This document shows, one piece after another, positions 1 to 7,002 of a stretch of 36,355 bases of DNA (position 1 is its first letter; each line of letters begins with the position of its first letter). The translations under genes and the position numbers were made by a program. Origin of the DNA: a virus; the IMG/VR virus record IMGVR_UViG_3300017957_000032, positions 1 to 36,355 of that record. One strand, given 5' to 3'. The notes beneath the pieces are model-generated. The model made no database searches, was not told where the DNA came from, and saw only the letters and a list, made by a program, of their open reading frames with translations.

Positions 1-572
1 GAAGTCCAAAATTCATCTGCAATGTTAGGTTGCACAAATGCAAACTCGTCACAATATAGTAACGAAATAGACATACCGCGTCCAGTAGTGCCTGTTGTTG
101 TTTGGCTTACTATACGTGATCCATTTTCAAATTCTATTGAGCCCTTATTATAGGATACAACACCTGCTCTAATATGATCAGGACATAATTCATATACATA
201 ACGAATACGCTGCATAATTTCTTGTGCACCTGTATATTTGTGTGCAGCAATTAGAATAGTTTGATCAGGATTAAACATTGCATACCAAGCAAGATAGATA
301 GCAGCACAAGTAGTTTTTCCTGTTTGTCTAGGCATCATGTTTATATTAAATCTATAACTGTGATAGGAATGCATTAAGCGCAATTGATACTCATAGGGTT
401 CAAATAACAATTTGCCTTTTACAGGATGTTGAATGTAAGCAAATTGTCTTGCAAAGTACAGATATCCTTCATCAGGATCCATGCAATTCATAAGATCCTG
501 TATTTGGTTTTCGTTAAATGTTTCTTGCTTATTAGCCTTTTTGACTAATACTCCGTCAAGTGATTTACTCAT
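1..572 (-). CDS. 17: Terminase large subunit gp17, N-terminal part (cut by window edge)
   Basis: This is the packaging motor ATPase that pumps DNA into the prohead and, through a C-terminal nuclease lying outside the window, cuts the concatemer. My own translation from the ATG at 572 gives about 190 residues without a stop. It shows 'FEPYEYQ' at 58-64, fitting the adenine-binding Q motif, a terminase Walker A 'PRQTGKTT' at 81-88, and Walker B 'LLYCDEFAF' at 171-179 with D175 and E176 as metal and catalytic acids. T4 gp17 is about 610 residues, so roughly one third is present. The start is supported by 'MSK', the stop-free frame and the intrinsic terminator just upstream. No Shine-Dalgarno sequence is visible; instead an ACTAAATA box ends 4 nt before the ATG. 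It is the last gene of the minus-strand block seen here. Identification is secure. Confidence 0.96.
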   Translation of the reverse strand, partial: MSKSLDGVLVKKANKQETFNENQIQDLMNCMDPDEGYLYFARQFAYIQHPVKGKLLFEPYEYQLRLMHSYHSYRFNINMMPRQTGKTTCAAIYLAWYAMFNPDQTILIAAHKYTGAQEIMQRIRYVYELCPDHIRAGVVSYNKGSIEFENGSRIVSQTTTGTTGRGMSISLLYCDEFAFVQPNIADEFWT

Positions 573-576
573 ACAA

Positions 577-584
577 TATTTAGT
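577..584 (-). promoter_or_regulatory. Late-promoter-like box ACTAAATA before gp17
   Basis: On the minus strand ACTAAATA is followed by TTGT and then the gp17 ATG. It differs from the T4 late -10 element TATAAATA at one core base. It lies just downstream of the terminator at 588-612, where a new promoter would be needed to transcribe gp17. The same arrangement, CTAAATA plus four bases plus ATGAGTAAA, occurs at gp16. Function is inferred from position and similarity. Confidence 0.4.
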
Positions 585-587
585 CAC

Positions 588-612
588 AAAAATAGCGCCC
601 TAAGGCGCTATT
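588..612 (-). terminator. Intrinsic terminator between the glycine-zipper gene and gp17
   Basis: On the minus strand a perfect 9-bp stem (AATAGCGCC paired with GGCGCTATT) closes a 4-base loop (TTAG) and runs directly into five T residues. It begins 15 bp after the stop codon of the 369-residue gene. The plus strand lacks a T tract, so it should work only on leftward transcription. Confidence 0.85.
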
Positions 613-626
613 GATGTCTGGGGGGT

Positions 627-1736
627 TTAAAGACCTGCTAGTTTTGTTAGCAAGTTCAATGCTTGTTGTTCGTTTTTCTGTGGTTTATCTTTAGAAATAG
701 CTTTCGCTACTTTTTCACGACGATTCTTTAGATAGTCATCGGTTTTGTCTTTTTTACCATCATTGTTAACATCATCGTCTTCTTTACCTACTGGATCAAG
801 TTTGTTTTTCTTTTCATTTAATGCTGCTAATAGTCTGGCTTTCATTTCTGTTGCCATTGGATTATCTCCTCCTGCTGCCGGCTTATACATTTTTTTGGCT
901 CTGTTTAAGCCATGTGATAGTGACTTTGTCATATACTTTGTATCCATATATGATTCTTCACCTTCCGAACCTGCTGGAGTGTTTTCCCATTCTTCAACTG
1001 ATTCTTCATCTTTGTCTTTTTTCATTAATGCTGCTGCACCTGCTGCACCGGCACCTGCTGCTGCCGCTGCTGGAGCATACTTACCAATTTTTGCACCAAT
1101 TTCTGCACCTTTTGTGGCACCCATTGATGCACCTGCTGCGCCGCCCATTGGACCTGCTTTTGTAGCACCATATGCTGCGCCTGCTGCTTGGCCTACTGAT
1201 TTTCCAACATTGCTACCGATTTCAGCACCTTTGTCCATTACGCCTTTTGCAAAGTCTGAAATTGCACCTGCTGCAAGATCTTGATCATCTGGATCTCCAT
1301 CTCTTCCTGGAATGCTTGGATCGTCATAATCAACATCAGTAATCTCGTCACCTGCTGCTGCGCCGCCCAATGCTCCTAATGCTGCACCAGGTACGCCGCC
1401 TAATGCGCCGCCTGCTAGTCCACCAACTGCTGCACCACCTAATTTGCCCAACAATCCTGCTTTTAGATCCATGTCTCCTGGCACATCGTCGATACCCGGA
1501 ATGGTCGGATCATCATCCATTGCTGCTGGCATACGCATTGATCCACCTTTAATGCCTGCTAGTGCTTGCATTACTTGTGCCATCGAATCTGTATCGCCTG
1601 AAATATTAATAGTAAGCGGGCCTTCTGCTTCAGCCATGTCTGGTGGACATTCTACAACAAATGACTCGTTTAAGTTTTCTTTCTTTTCAACACTGTCAAA
1701 ACCTTGTAAAATGTTCAGCATATTTTGATCAGCCAT
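627..1736 (-). CDS. Glycine-zipper virion-type protein with C-terminal EF-hand/dockerin-like loop
   Basis: I do not recognise an established function. The 369-residue protein has an acidic N-terminal part, two segments with the theme 'DDPxIPG' (near 75-82 and 138-145), and two long Gly/Ala-rich zipper stretches (about 96-129 and 174-238) that could pack as helices or insert in a membrane. A charged C-terminal part carries a 12-residue loop at 322-333 with D322, N324, D326, G327, D330 and D333, matching a dockerin/EF-hand calcium loop. There is no signal peptide. The start at 1736 has an AGGAGG ribosome site that lies inside the last codons of the upstream gene, so the two are probably translationally coupled. 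It sits between gp16 and gp17 and ends at a strong terminator. A role as internal or ejected virion protein or core protein is inference. Confidence 0.8.
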   Translation of the reverse strand: MADQNMLNILQGFDSVEKKENLNESFVVECPPDMAEAEGPLTINISGDTDSMAQVMQALAGIKGGSMRMPAAMDDDPTIPGIDDVPGDMDLKAGLLGKLGGAAVGGLAGGALGGVPGAALGALGGAAAGDEITDVDYDDPSIPGRDGDPDDQDLAAGAISDFAKGVMDKGAEIGSNVGKSVGQAAGAAYGATKAGPMGGAAGASMGATKGAEIGAKIGKYAPAAAAAGAGAAGAAALMKKDKDEESVEEWENTPAGSEGEESYMDTKYMTKSLSHGLNRAKKMYKPAAGGDNPMATEMKARLLAALNEKKNKLDPVGKEDDDVNNDGKKDKTDDYLKNRREKVAKAISKDKPQKNEQQALNLLTKLAGL

Positions 1737-1737
1737 A

Positions 1738-2283
1738 TTAACCTCCTATAACACTTTCTGTGTTTTGTGGCTCTTCTTTAACTGGTTCTGCTTTGTGTGC
1801 ATTACCTTCTTGTTTTTCTTTACGAGCAGTTTCTAATTCTTTTAAAAGATCCATTATTCTTTTTTCGCCTACTTGATCTTGTGCAGATTCGCCTTCTAAT
1901 TCTTCTGTAGTTAGCATAGGCTCATATGTTTTTTCTTCTACTTGTTCTTGATATGCTTCTTGTGCTTCTCCTGGACTGCGTACAATTACGTATCCTGGCT
2001 GACATGCACAGCATTGTTCAATATATTCCTGTAATATTAAAGTAGTAGTTGGGTAGCCTAATTCACACTCCCAATAAGTTACTTCCATATTTTCTAGTTG
2101 TGGGAAATCTAATGGACGTTCTTGAATAGGTGTTTTTTTACCTGAACTGCAATTTGCTACTTCAAATTTTCCTAAACACGCTTTCATTTGAGATTCAAAA
2201 TCGTCAGCCAAATCACCTGCTACTCCTATTTTAAAAGGATAGGTTTTCTTGGCTTCTGTTAAATATTCTTTAAATTGTTTCAT
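1738..2283 (-). CDS. Putative internal head protein with capsid-targeting N-terminus
   Basis: This 181-residue protein has no domain I can name. Its first eleven residues, '[11 protein letters not shown]', closely resemble the capsid-targeting sequence of T4 internal proteins (for example IPIII, which begins MKTYQEFIAEA). 'LTE' just before Ala11 fits the (L/I)xE rule of the T4 gp21 prohead protease. The middle is Cys-containing, including '[10 protein letters not shown]' near 129-138. The C-terminal third is Glu/Lys-rich and probably flexible. A GATAAATA late promoter overlaps the end of gp16 upstream, with about 24 bp to the ATG. The downstream glycine-zipper gene starts one base after the stop. 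Packaging into the head is inferred from the N-terminus and late context. Short MKxFxEFL starts also occur on other phage proteins, so this is not proof. Confidence 0.8.
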   Translation of the reverse strand: MKQFKEYLTEAKKTYPFKIGVAGDLADDFESQMKACLGKFEVANCSSGKKTPIQERPLDFPQLENMEVTYWECELGYPTTTLILQEYIEQCCACQPGYVIVRSPGEAQEAYQEQVEEKTYEPMLTTEELEGESAQDQVGEKRIMDLLKELETARKEKQEGNAHKAEPVKEEPQNTESVIGG

Positions 2284-2306
2284 AGTAATGGATCCTGTTA
2301 CTAGTA

Positions 2307-2804
2307 TTATTTATCCTTATCCATGCCTTTTAACTTTTCTAGTAGGCTATTTCTGTCAGTTACAACATAGCCGTCACCTTCTGTAAATCCATGGTCGATA
2401 GTATCGCTATCTAGTTTTTGTTTCTTAAGTTGCAATTCTATCATTTTTAATTTTTTATCAATTTTAGCAGTCTTTGCATCTAGGTTTGTTTTAAGCATTG
2501 TGCCTGCAACTTCAAATACTCTACCAGAATAACGTGACTCAACATTCATACCTAAATCCATTAGATCTTCATACGCTTGCATTGCTTTATCAGCAACCTC
2601 ATTAAGTTCAGTATCTGCCATTTCCCCTAGTCCTTTTACAGCGGGTAATGCACTTGCTATCTTATCAAATTCTTCTATGTCTCGAAAAGTTTGCTCTTGT
2701 TGTACAAGTGCTTGCTTATCTTCTTTTCTTTGTTGACGTTCTTGCTCTTTGATTATTTCTTTTGAATCTGGCAAGTTTAAAAGATCTTCTAGTTTTTTAC
2801 TCAT
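2307..2804 (-). CDS. 16: Terminase small subunit gp16
   Basis: The small terminase subunit recognises DNA and regulates the gp17 ATPase and nuclease during packaging. The 165-residue length matches T4 gp16 (164). The protein is almost entirely charged helix. An N-terminal Lys/Glu/Gln-rich segment is followed by 'FDKIASALPAVKGLGEMADTE' and a long heptad-like region 'AMQAYEDLMDLGMNVE' through 'KIDKKLKMIELQLKKQ', consistent with the central coiled-coil oligomerisation region. Position next to gp4 and near gp17 supports the call. The start at 2804 lacks a clear ribosome site and is preceded at 4 nt by GCTAAATA. The end carries the late promoter for the next gene. No catalytic motif is expected in this family, so the assignment rests on size, helical pattern and synteny. 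Confidence 0.82.
   Translation of the reverse strand: MSKKLEDLLNLPDSKEIIKEQERQQRKEDKQALVQQEQTFRDIEEFDKIASALPAVKGLGEMADTELNEVADKAMQAYEDLMDLGMNVESRYSGRVFEVAGTMLKTNLDAKTAKIDKKLKMIELQLKKQKLDSDTIDHGFTEGDGYVVTDRNSLLEKLKGMDKDK
2308..2315 (-). promoter_or_regulatory. T4-type late promoter GATAAATA for the internal-head-protein gene
   Basis: GATAAATA on the minus strand matches the NATAAATA late consensus of T4-like phages. It overlaps the gp16 stop codon region. A start about 6 nt downstream would give a leader of roughly 18 nt before the ATG at 2283, containing a weak purine ribosome site (AGGA). Confidence 0.65.
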
Positions 2805-2808
2805 ATAA

Positions 2809-2816
2809 TATTTAGC
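2809..2816 (-). promoter_or_regulatory. Late-promoter-like box GCTAAATA before gp16
   Basis: GCTAAATA on the minus strand includes the stop codon of gp4 and ends 4 nt before the gp16 ATG. It is a one-base variant of the late consensus and parallels the box before gp17. Confidence 0.4.
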
Positions 2817-3246
2817 GCCCGCCTGTGTGGAACATATCTTTTTCAGTTATGATTCTAAAAGCAATACCTTTAGATTTACACCAGTTTCTAGCCGCTTCCC
2901 ATTTTACTTGATTCAATGCCCAATGCAATTGATTTCTTCTGTTACGTCCTGTTTTTTCTTTTAATGTATGCATTTCAGGCTTTATTTCTATTACTTCAGT
3001 TTTTTGTTTACCATTTTGATCTACATAGTGTATAAAAAAGTCAGGTACATAAATTGTTTGTTTGCCAGTAAAAGGATTTCTATAAGGAATCTTAATCGCT
3101 TCACTGGCCCACTTGTATATACTTGGATTCTCGTCACAAAACTTCATAAAGTGAAATTCCCAACTGCTACGATATGTAGGCATACTACCGCCTATATATT
3201 TGTCAGGGTTTTTTGGTCTGAATTTACCCTGAGCATACTTGGTCAT
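2812..3246 (-). CDS. 4: Head completion nuclease gp4
   Basis: T4 gp4 (also called gp50) is a small head-completion protein acting after packaging, before tail joining. This 144-residue protein is close to the T4 length (about 150). It shows a PD-(D/E)xK nuclease pattern: 'RSSWE' with E30, 'YVPDFFI' with D69, and 'EVIEIKP' with E87 and K89, a spacing like TnsA-type endonucleases. The basic C-terminal half includes 'KEKTGRNRRNQ'. The start at 3246 overlaps the stop of the upstream protease gene in a TAATG arrangement, so translation is probably coupled. gp16 follows after 7 bp. The motifs make the nuclease fold convincing; the head-completion role comes from family and context. Confidence 0.9.
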   Translation of the reverse strand: MTKYAQGKFRPKNPDKYIGGSMPTYRSSWEFHFMKFCDENPSIYKWASEAIKIPYRNPFTGKQTIYVPDFFIHYVDQNGKQKTEVIEIKPEMHTLKEKTGRNRRNQLHWALNQVKWEAARNWCKSKGIAFRIITEKDMFHTGGR

Positions 3247-4805
3247 TATCTTCTACCTATTTGTCCTACAATAGATAGGTTGAACGGTGTAAATAGATAT
3301 CTATTTGGGCCATTTAAGATCCCAGATGTGTCTTGGTAATTATCTGTAGTACCATCAGTATAAAGTTTTCCAGTCTGTGCGTTATTATGAATATATGTTC
3401 TAATTTGTTCAGGTGTTGCTCCTGGATTTGCCTGTAGTATAGTAGCAATTACACCACAAACTTGTGGTGAAGCCATACTTGTACCGCTTATATTCATTTG
3501 TCTAAAAGAACTGTTTAGATGATAAGCACCTGTTGTAAATTCATTTGTATTACTACTAGCACTCATAATGTCTGAACCTGGTGCATAGATATCAACTCCT
3601 GGACCTTTTTCGGAAGAGGATCTTAATCTTTCTAATGTATCGTTGTGCATATCTGCTTCAATGTTTCCAGTCATTAATGCTCGTGTACTGTATGGTGAAC
3701 TTCCTCTATGATAGTATGTTGTACCGCTACTAAGCACAGCAAAATTATCATAATCTAAACCACCACTTACATCTACTTTATGTGCTCTATTTCCTGCTGC
3801 AATACAAACATGAACTCCTGCATCAATTAATTCTTCTACATCTGTGTCAACGCTTGCAATACGTACATTTGTTTGGTATGTGCTAAGTCCTACCAAATTC
3901 GGCACTAGCCCAAAATCGTACCATTGATCAGTTGTTGCTATTGCTGTGCCTGTTTCTGATACACCTCTATAGTTTATTTCACTTACGCTTGTATAACTTC
4001 TACCATAACCCCAACTCATATTTACAACAGTTGGTCTTTTCTTTCCAGTAGTAGGACTTACTGGCTTTGCATTATGCCATTCTTTAATAACATCAAAGCA
4101 ATCAGTGACACTGATACCAGTGCCACTGTCGCCTGAACCTTCCAAGCCACTAACCTTTACACTATAAATTTCTGCTGCTTTTGCCCAGCCGTATGTTTTA
4201 CCTGCTGCAATACCTCCACAGTGTGTGCCATGCCCATTGTAATCTCTATAATGATTTGCGTTTTGTGTACCGCCGCCGCTAAATCCATCATACCAATCAA
4301 TTGCTTGTGTTCTATACCCGCCAAATTCATCTGTAAATTCAGGATGATCCATTTGCAATCCACTGTCTTGAATAACAACATCTACACCTGATCCATCTAA
4401 ACTATATCTAAACGGTTCGGTAGAATTAGGTGTTGCGTTCAATGTGTTAGGATAAGGATTATTTGCAAAATGACAACGATACAATCCCCAGTTTGTGTAA
4501 TCACCTGTGTCGCTACTTGTCTTTTGCCAGTTAGCATCTTGTGTTGCAAAATGTCCAATTTCTAAAGTATCATCCTGATCAGGTGGCACTGCTACATCCA
4601 TTACTCTAGAATCATTTTTAAGTGCTTCTGCTTCTGCTTCAGACAAAGCATAGTGAGTATTACGGTTACTTGCTAATCTTGCATTTGCAACATCAACACT
4701 TCTATTAGGAACAGTTGATGAGCCTGTACTTTGTGTCATTTCTGCTGCAAAACTAGCAGGATCTACACCTTTGTTTAGTGTTACAATATATTCTTTTTCA
4801 CTCAT
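3246..4805 (-). CDS. Subtilisin-like serine protease (S8) with I9-type propeptide
   Basis: This is a peptidase of family S8, 519 residues. The catalytic Asp is D147 in 'VVIQDSGLQMDHPEF', the His is H192 in 'GHGTHCGG', the oxyanion Asn is N339 in 'CIAAGN', and the Ser is S443 in 'SGTSMASP'. Residues about 4-75, from 'KEYIVTLNKGVDPASF' to 'VMDVAVPP', look like an inhibitor I9 propeptide, so autoprocessing near residue 75-85 is likely. There is no signal peptide, which fits a virion or intracellular late-lysate enzyme and not a secreted one. It lies in a tight run between a tail fibre and gp4, with ribosome site AAGGA before the start at 4805. Its substrate is not evident; virion maturation or attack on host surface protein are both possible. 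It is unrelated to the T4 prohead protease gp21. Confidence 0.95.
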   Translation of the reverse strand: MSEKEYIVTLNKGVDPASFAAEMTQSTGSSTVPNRSVDVANARLASNRNTHYALSEAEAEALKNDSRVMDVAVPPDQDDTLEIGHFATQDANWQKTSSDTGDYTNWGLYRCHFANNPYPNTLNATPNSTEPFRYSLDGSGVDVVIQDSGLQMDHPEFTDEFGGYRTQAIDWYDGFSGGGTQNANHYRDYNGHGTHCGGIAAGKTYGWAKAAEIYSVKVSGLEGSGDSGTGISVTDCFDVIKEWHNAKPVSPTTGKKRPTVVNMSWGYGRSYTSVSEINYRGVSETGTAIATTDQWYDFGLVPNLVGLSTYQTNVRIASVDTDVEELIDAGVHVCIAAGNRAHKVDVSGGLDYDNFAVLSSGTTYYHRGSSPYSTRALMTGNIEADMHNDTLERLRSSSEKGPGVDIYAPGSDIMSASSNTNEFTTGAYHLNSSFRQMNISGTSMASPQVCGVIATILQANPGATPEQIRTYIHNNAQTGKLYTDGTTDNYQDTSGILNGPNRYLFTPFNLSIVGQIGRR

Positions 4806-4814
4806 GATATGTCC

Positions 4815-6536
4815 TTAAACTATGTTTATTGTGTTACCCATTACAGAATGGATTTGACATTGATAGTAAAGTGTGCTAGGAGCACTCATTGGAACTGTAA
4901 AACTAACAGTTCCTACTGCTGCACCGTTGTTAGTAACACCTGTGTTATATTGTGCACCGCCGTTGCTTACTCTAATATCAAATGGATGTCCTGTTGCATC
5001 TACTGCAAAATCATATCTTTCACCACGTCTTAGATATAATACAGGATTATCTTCTGCTATCGGAAACCAATTATTTCCAGTGTCACTAACTGTAAATGCT
5101 GTATTAAGGCCGTTGTCTTGTACATCAAAAATATGTTTAATTACAGCACCATCCATAGTAATGTCATTTGTTACAGTTGGAGATGATGCACTAACATATC
5201 CTCCTGTGCTGTGATCTCCCCAACTAACCGCAGTGTCCCACTGACCTACTTTTGCATCAGTAATTGTGTTTGTACCCATGTCAATATCGTTTAGGTTGGC
5301 ATCTAGTGTGCCACCTAATTGTGGACTTGTATCTTGTACAATATCAGTTAAGCCGCCGCCTGATGCACCTAGTGCTACCCATGAAAGTCCATCATACACT
5401 TCTACTGCTTGTGTAGACGTATTATAAATTAAATCACCATCTGTTGCTAATAATGCATTTCTTTCTGTGGTAGTAACATTATTTAAATTCAACGGAGAAG
5501 TTACTTGTGTTCTATTTGTAGCTTCTAAAATAAGATCATTACCTGCTCTAAGATAGAATGGTCCAGTACCTTGAATTTCTAAATCTGCACAGTTTACAAC
5601 ATCATCGACATATATTCCGCTTTGGAAGTTTACACTAGGAACAACAACAATTTGACTAGAGTCGTCTGTATCAATTGTGTTTGCAGAAAATTCAAAATTT
5701 GCAATGTCAGGAACTACAGGCTGGTCTGTTAGATCATTGTACGATCCACTGAAAAGTAAATTACTGTCGTCTGTTAAATCATTAACGTCAGTAGGAATAT
5801 CAGGAACATTTACAAAGTTTGTATAATCAATGTAATAACTTCCCGGTTGTCCGTTTAATGTAGTAGCATCTAAGCCGCCGCCTCCTGATGTTGCATCATC
5901 TGCTGCTGCCCATTCAAACCCATTCCATTTTAAAACTTGTCCTGAAACTGCTGATGTACTTGCATCACCTGCAACATCACTTAAATCTTGTATACTTGTA
6001 GGAACAGTAGGTCTTCCGGTTAAACTAGAATAAGCACCGTCAAATAACAGTACGTCTGCATCAGTAAGTTGATTTATGTCTGTAGGAATAGTAGGAGCAC
6101 CAGTAAGACTGCTATACAGTCCGTCAAATAACAAATCACCTTGGTCGGTAAGTTGGTTGATATCCGAAGGAACAACAGGAGCGCCTGTCAAATCGTTATA
6201 TTGTCCGCTGAACAATAAACTAGATGCATCTGCCAATTGGTTAATGTCTGTAGGAATTGCAGGGGCGCCTGTTACATTTAACCAATCTAAATAGTATGAT
6301 CCGTCTTGTCCGTCTAGCGTATCTGCATCAGATGTTCCGCCTACTGCCGGTGCCCATTCGTCTCCGTTCCATTGTAAAACTTCACCTACATTCGGTGTTA
6401 CACTTGCTACATCTGATAAACTTGCTAGTGTACCGCTTTCTAATGCAACAATACGAGTATCAAGATCGGTAAAGTTACCGTCTAATTCGTCAAATGTAAG
6501 TGTTGATCCTTTGACTGTTCTTAACGTAATTGCCAT
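4815..6536 (-). CDS. Repeat tail-fibre-like protein with C-terminal cupredoxin domain
   Basis: This 573-residue protein is probably a trimeric fibre or virion appendage. An N-terminal segment 'MAITLRTVKGSTLTFDELDG' is followed by a 'VLQWNGDEW' module, a 'DADTLDGQDGSYYLDW' fibre motif and three 28-residue repeats beginning 'DINQL' at 97, 125 and 153. A second, diverged copy of this block starts near 199 ('GQVLKWNGFEW'). A mid region carries 'GDLIYNTSTQAVEVYDGLSW'. The last about 75 residues form a cupredoxin-like domain in which H517, C560, H563 and M566 supply a full type-1 copper ligand set with the amicyanin spacing C-x2-H-x2-M. The start at 6536 has AGGAG and lies 10 bp after the preceding gene; the protease gene follows after 9 bp. 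Fibre assignment is from repeat style and context; copper binding is predicted from motif. Confidence 0.85.
   Translation of the reverse strand: MAITLRTVKGSTLTFDELDGNFTDLDTRIVALESGTLASLSDVASVTPNVGEVLQWNGDEWAPAVGGTSDADTLDGQDGSYYLDWLNVTGAPAIPTDINQLADASSLLFSGQYNDLTGAPVVPSDINQLTDQGDLLFDGLYSSLTGAPTIPTDINQLTDADVLLFDGAYSSLTGRPTVPTSIQDLSDVAGDASTSAVSGQVLKWNGFEWAAADDATSGGGGLDATTLNGQPGSYYIDYTNFVNVPDIPTDVNDLTDDSNLLFSGSYNDLTDQPVVPDIANFEFSANTIDTDDSSQIVVVPSVNFQSGIYVDDVVNCADLEIQGTGPFYLRAGNDLILEATNRTQVTSPLNLNNVTTTERNALLATDGDLIYNTSTQAVEVYDGLSWVALGASGGGLTDIVQDTSPQLGGTLDANLNDIDMGTNTITDAKVGQWDTAVSWGDHSTGGYVSASSPTVTNDITMDGAVIKHIFDVQDNGLNTAFTVSDTGNNWFPIAEDNPVLYLRRGERYDFAVDATGHPFDIRVSNGGAQYNTGVTNNGAAVGTVSFTVPMSAPSTLYYQCQIHSVMGNTINIV
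5996..6250 (-). repeat. Three in-gene 84-bp (28-residue) tandem repeats
   Basis: Successive units encode the pattern D-I-N-Q-L-x-D, then L-L-F-x-G-x-Y-x-x-L-T-G-x-P-x-x-P, starting at residues 97, 125 and 153. A degenerate unit follows at about 181 and another at about 250. They are diverged at DNA level, so this is an old expansion of a fibre shaft motif. Confidence 0.8.
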
Positions 6537-6546
6537 TGTATTTCTC

Positions 6547-7002
6547 CTACGCTACATATCCAGGGGCAACATATCCCGGAGTTATGTATCCACTTGTTTC
6601 TTCTGTTGGTTCTGGTAACAATGGAAAATCAAAGCCGTCGACGTTTCGTGCTTCAAAATTATTTGTTACGTCTACATCTGCTTTGAATCCTAATTTTGTT
6701 ATAGAACTTCTACTGTTATTTAATATGACTGCTACTAAATTTGTTAATTGTACTTTATCATAGCCTTTTAAAGTATCTAATAAATCAAAAACAGGTATTC
6801 CATCTGCTTTTGCTTGTGAAAGTATGACTGATGCTATGCTTATAGAAGCAACTTCTTCAAATCCTCTTTTGACAAAAAATCCTACTACTGCATCGATATC
6901 TGCCGCATTATAATGAAGTGATCTATCAAAGAATGAATTAAAAGTTCTTCTTGTGTCTAAATTACTATCATTTACTACTGTTATGTTTTCATAAGTAGAC
7001 AT
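6547..7002 (-). CDS. Small conserved-type structural protein of unknown function
   Basis: The 151-residue protein has no catalytic motif that I recognise. A helical core spans about 12-105 and includes 'FNSFFDRSLHY', 'DAVVGFFVKRGFEEVA' and 'VFDLLDTLKGYDKVQLTNLVAVILN'. The C-terminal tail is short and odd: Pro-rich, then Gly-Tyr-rich, ending in a duplicated 'PGYVAPGYVA'. Its start overlaps the stop of the tail-tube-fold gene by one base (TAATG), so the two are coupled and probably made in fixed ratio. The next gene begins 10 bp after its stop. Similar proteins occur, from memory, in the structural clusters of marine T4-like phages, but I cannot assign a T4 gene number. A virion or tail assembly role is inferred from context. 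Confidence 0.75.
   Translation of the reverse strand: MSTYENITVVNDSNLDTRRTFNSFFDRSLHYNAADIDAVVGFFVKRGFEEVASISIASVILSQAKADGIPVFDLLDTLKGYDKVQLTNLVAVILNNSRSSITKLGFKADVDVTNNFEARNVDGFDFPLLPEPTEETSGYITPGYVAPGYVA

Noticed and set aside
745-1552. Several plus-strand open frames opposite the 369-residue glycine-zipper gene.
   Set aside because: They mirror its Gly/Ala-rich codons, contain low-complexity Leu/Ser/Ala runs and have no ribosome sites or recognisable motifs.
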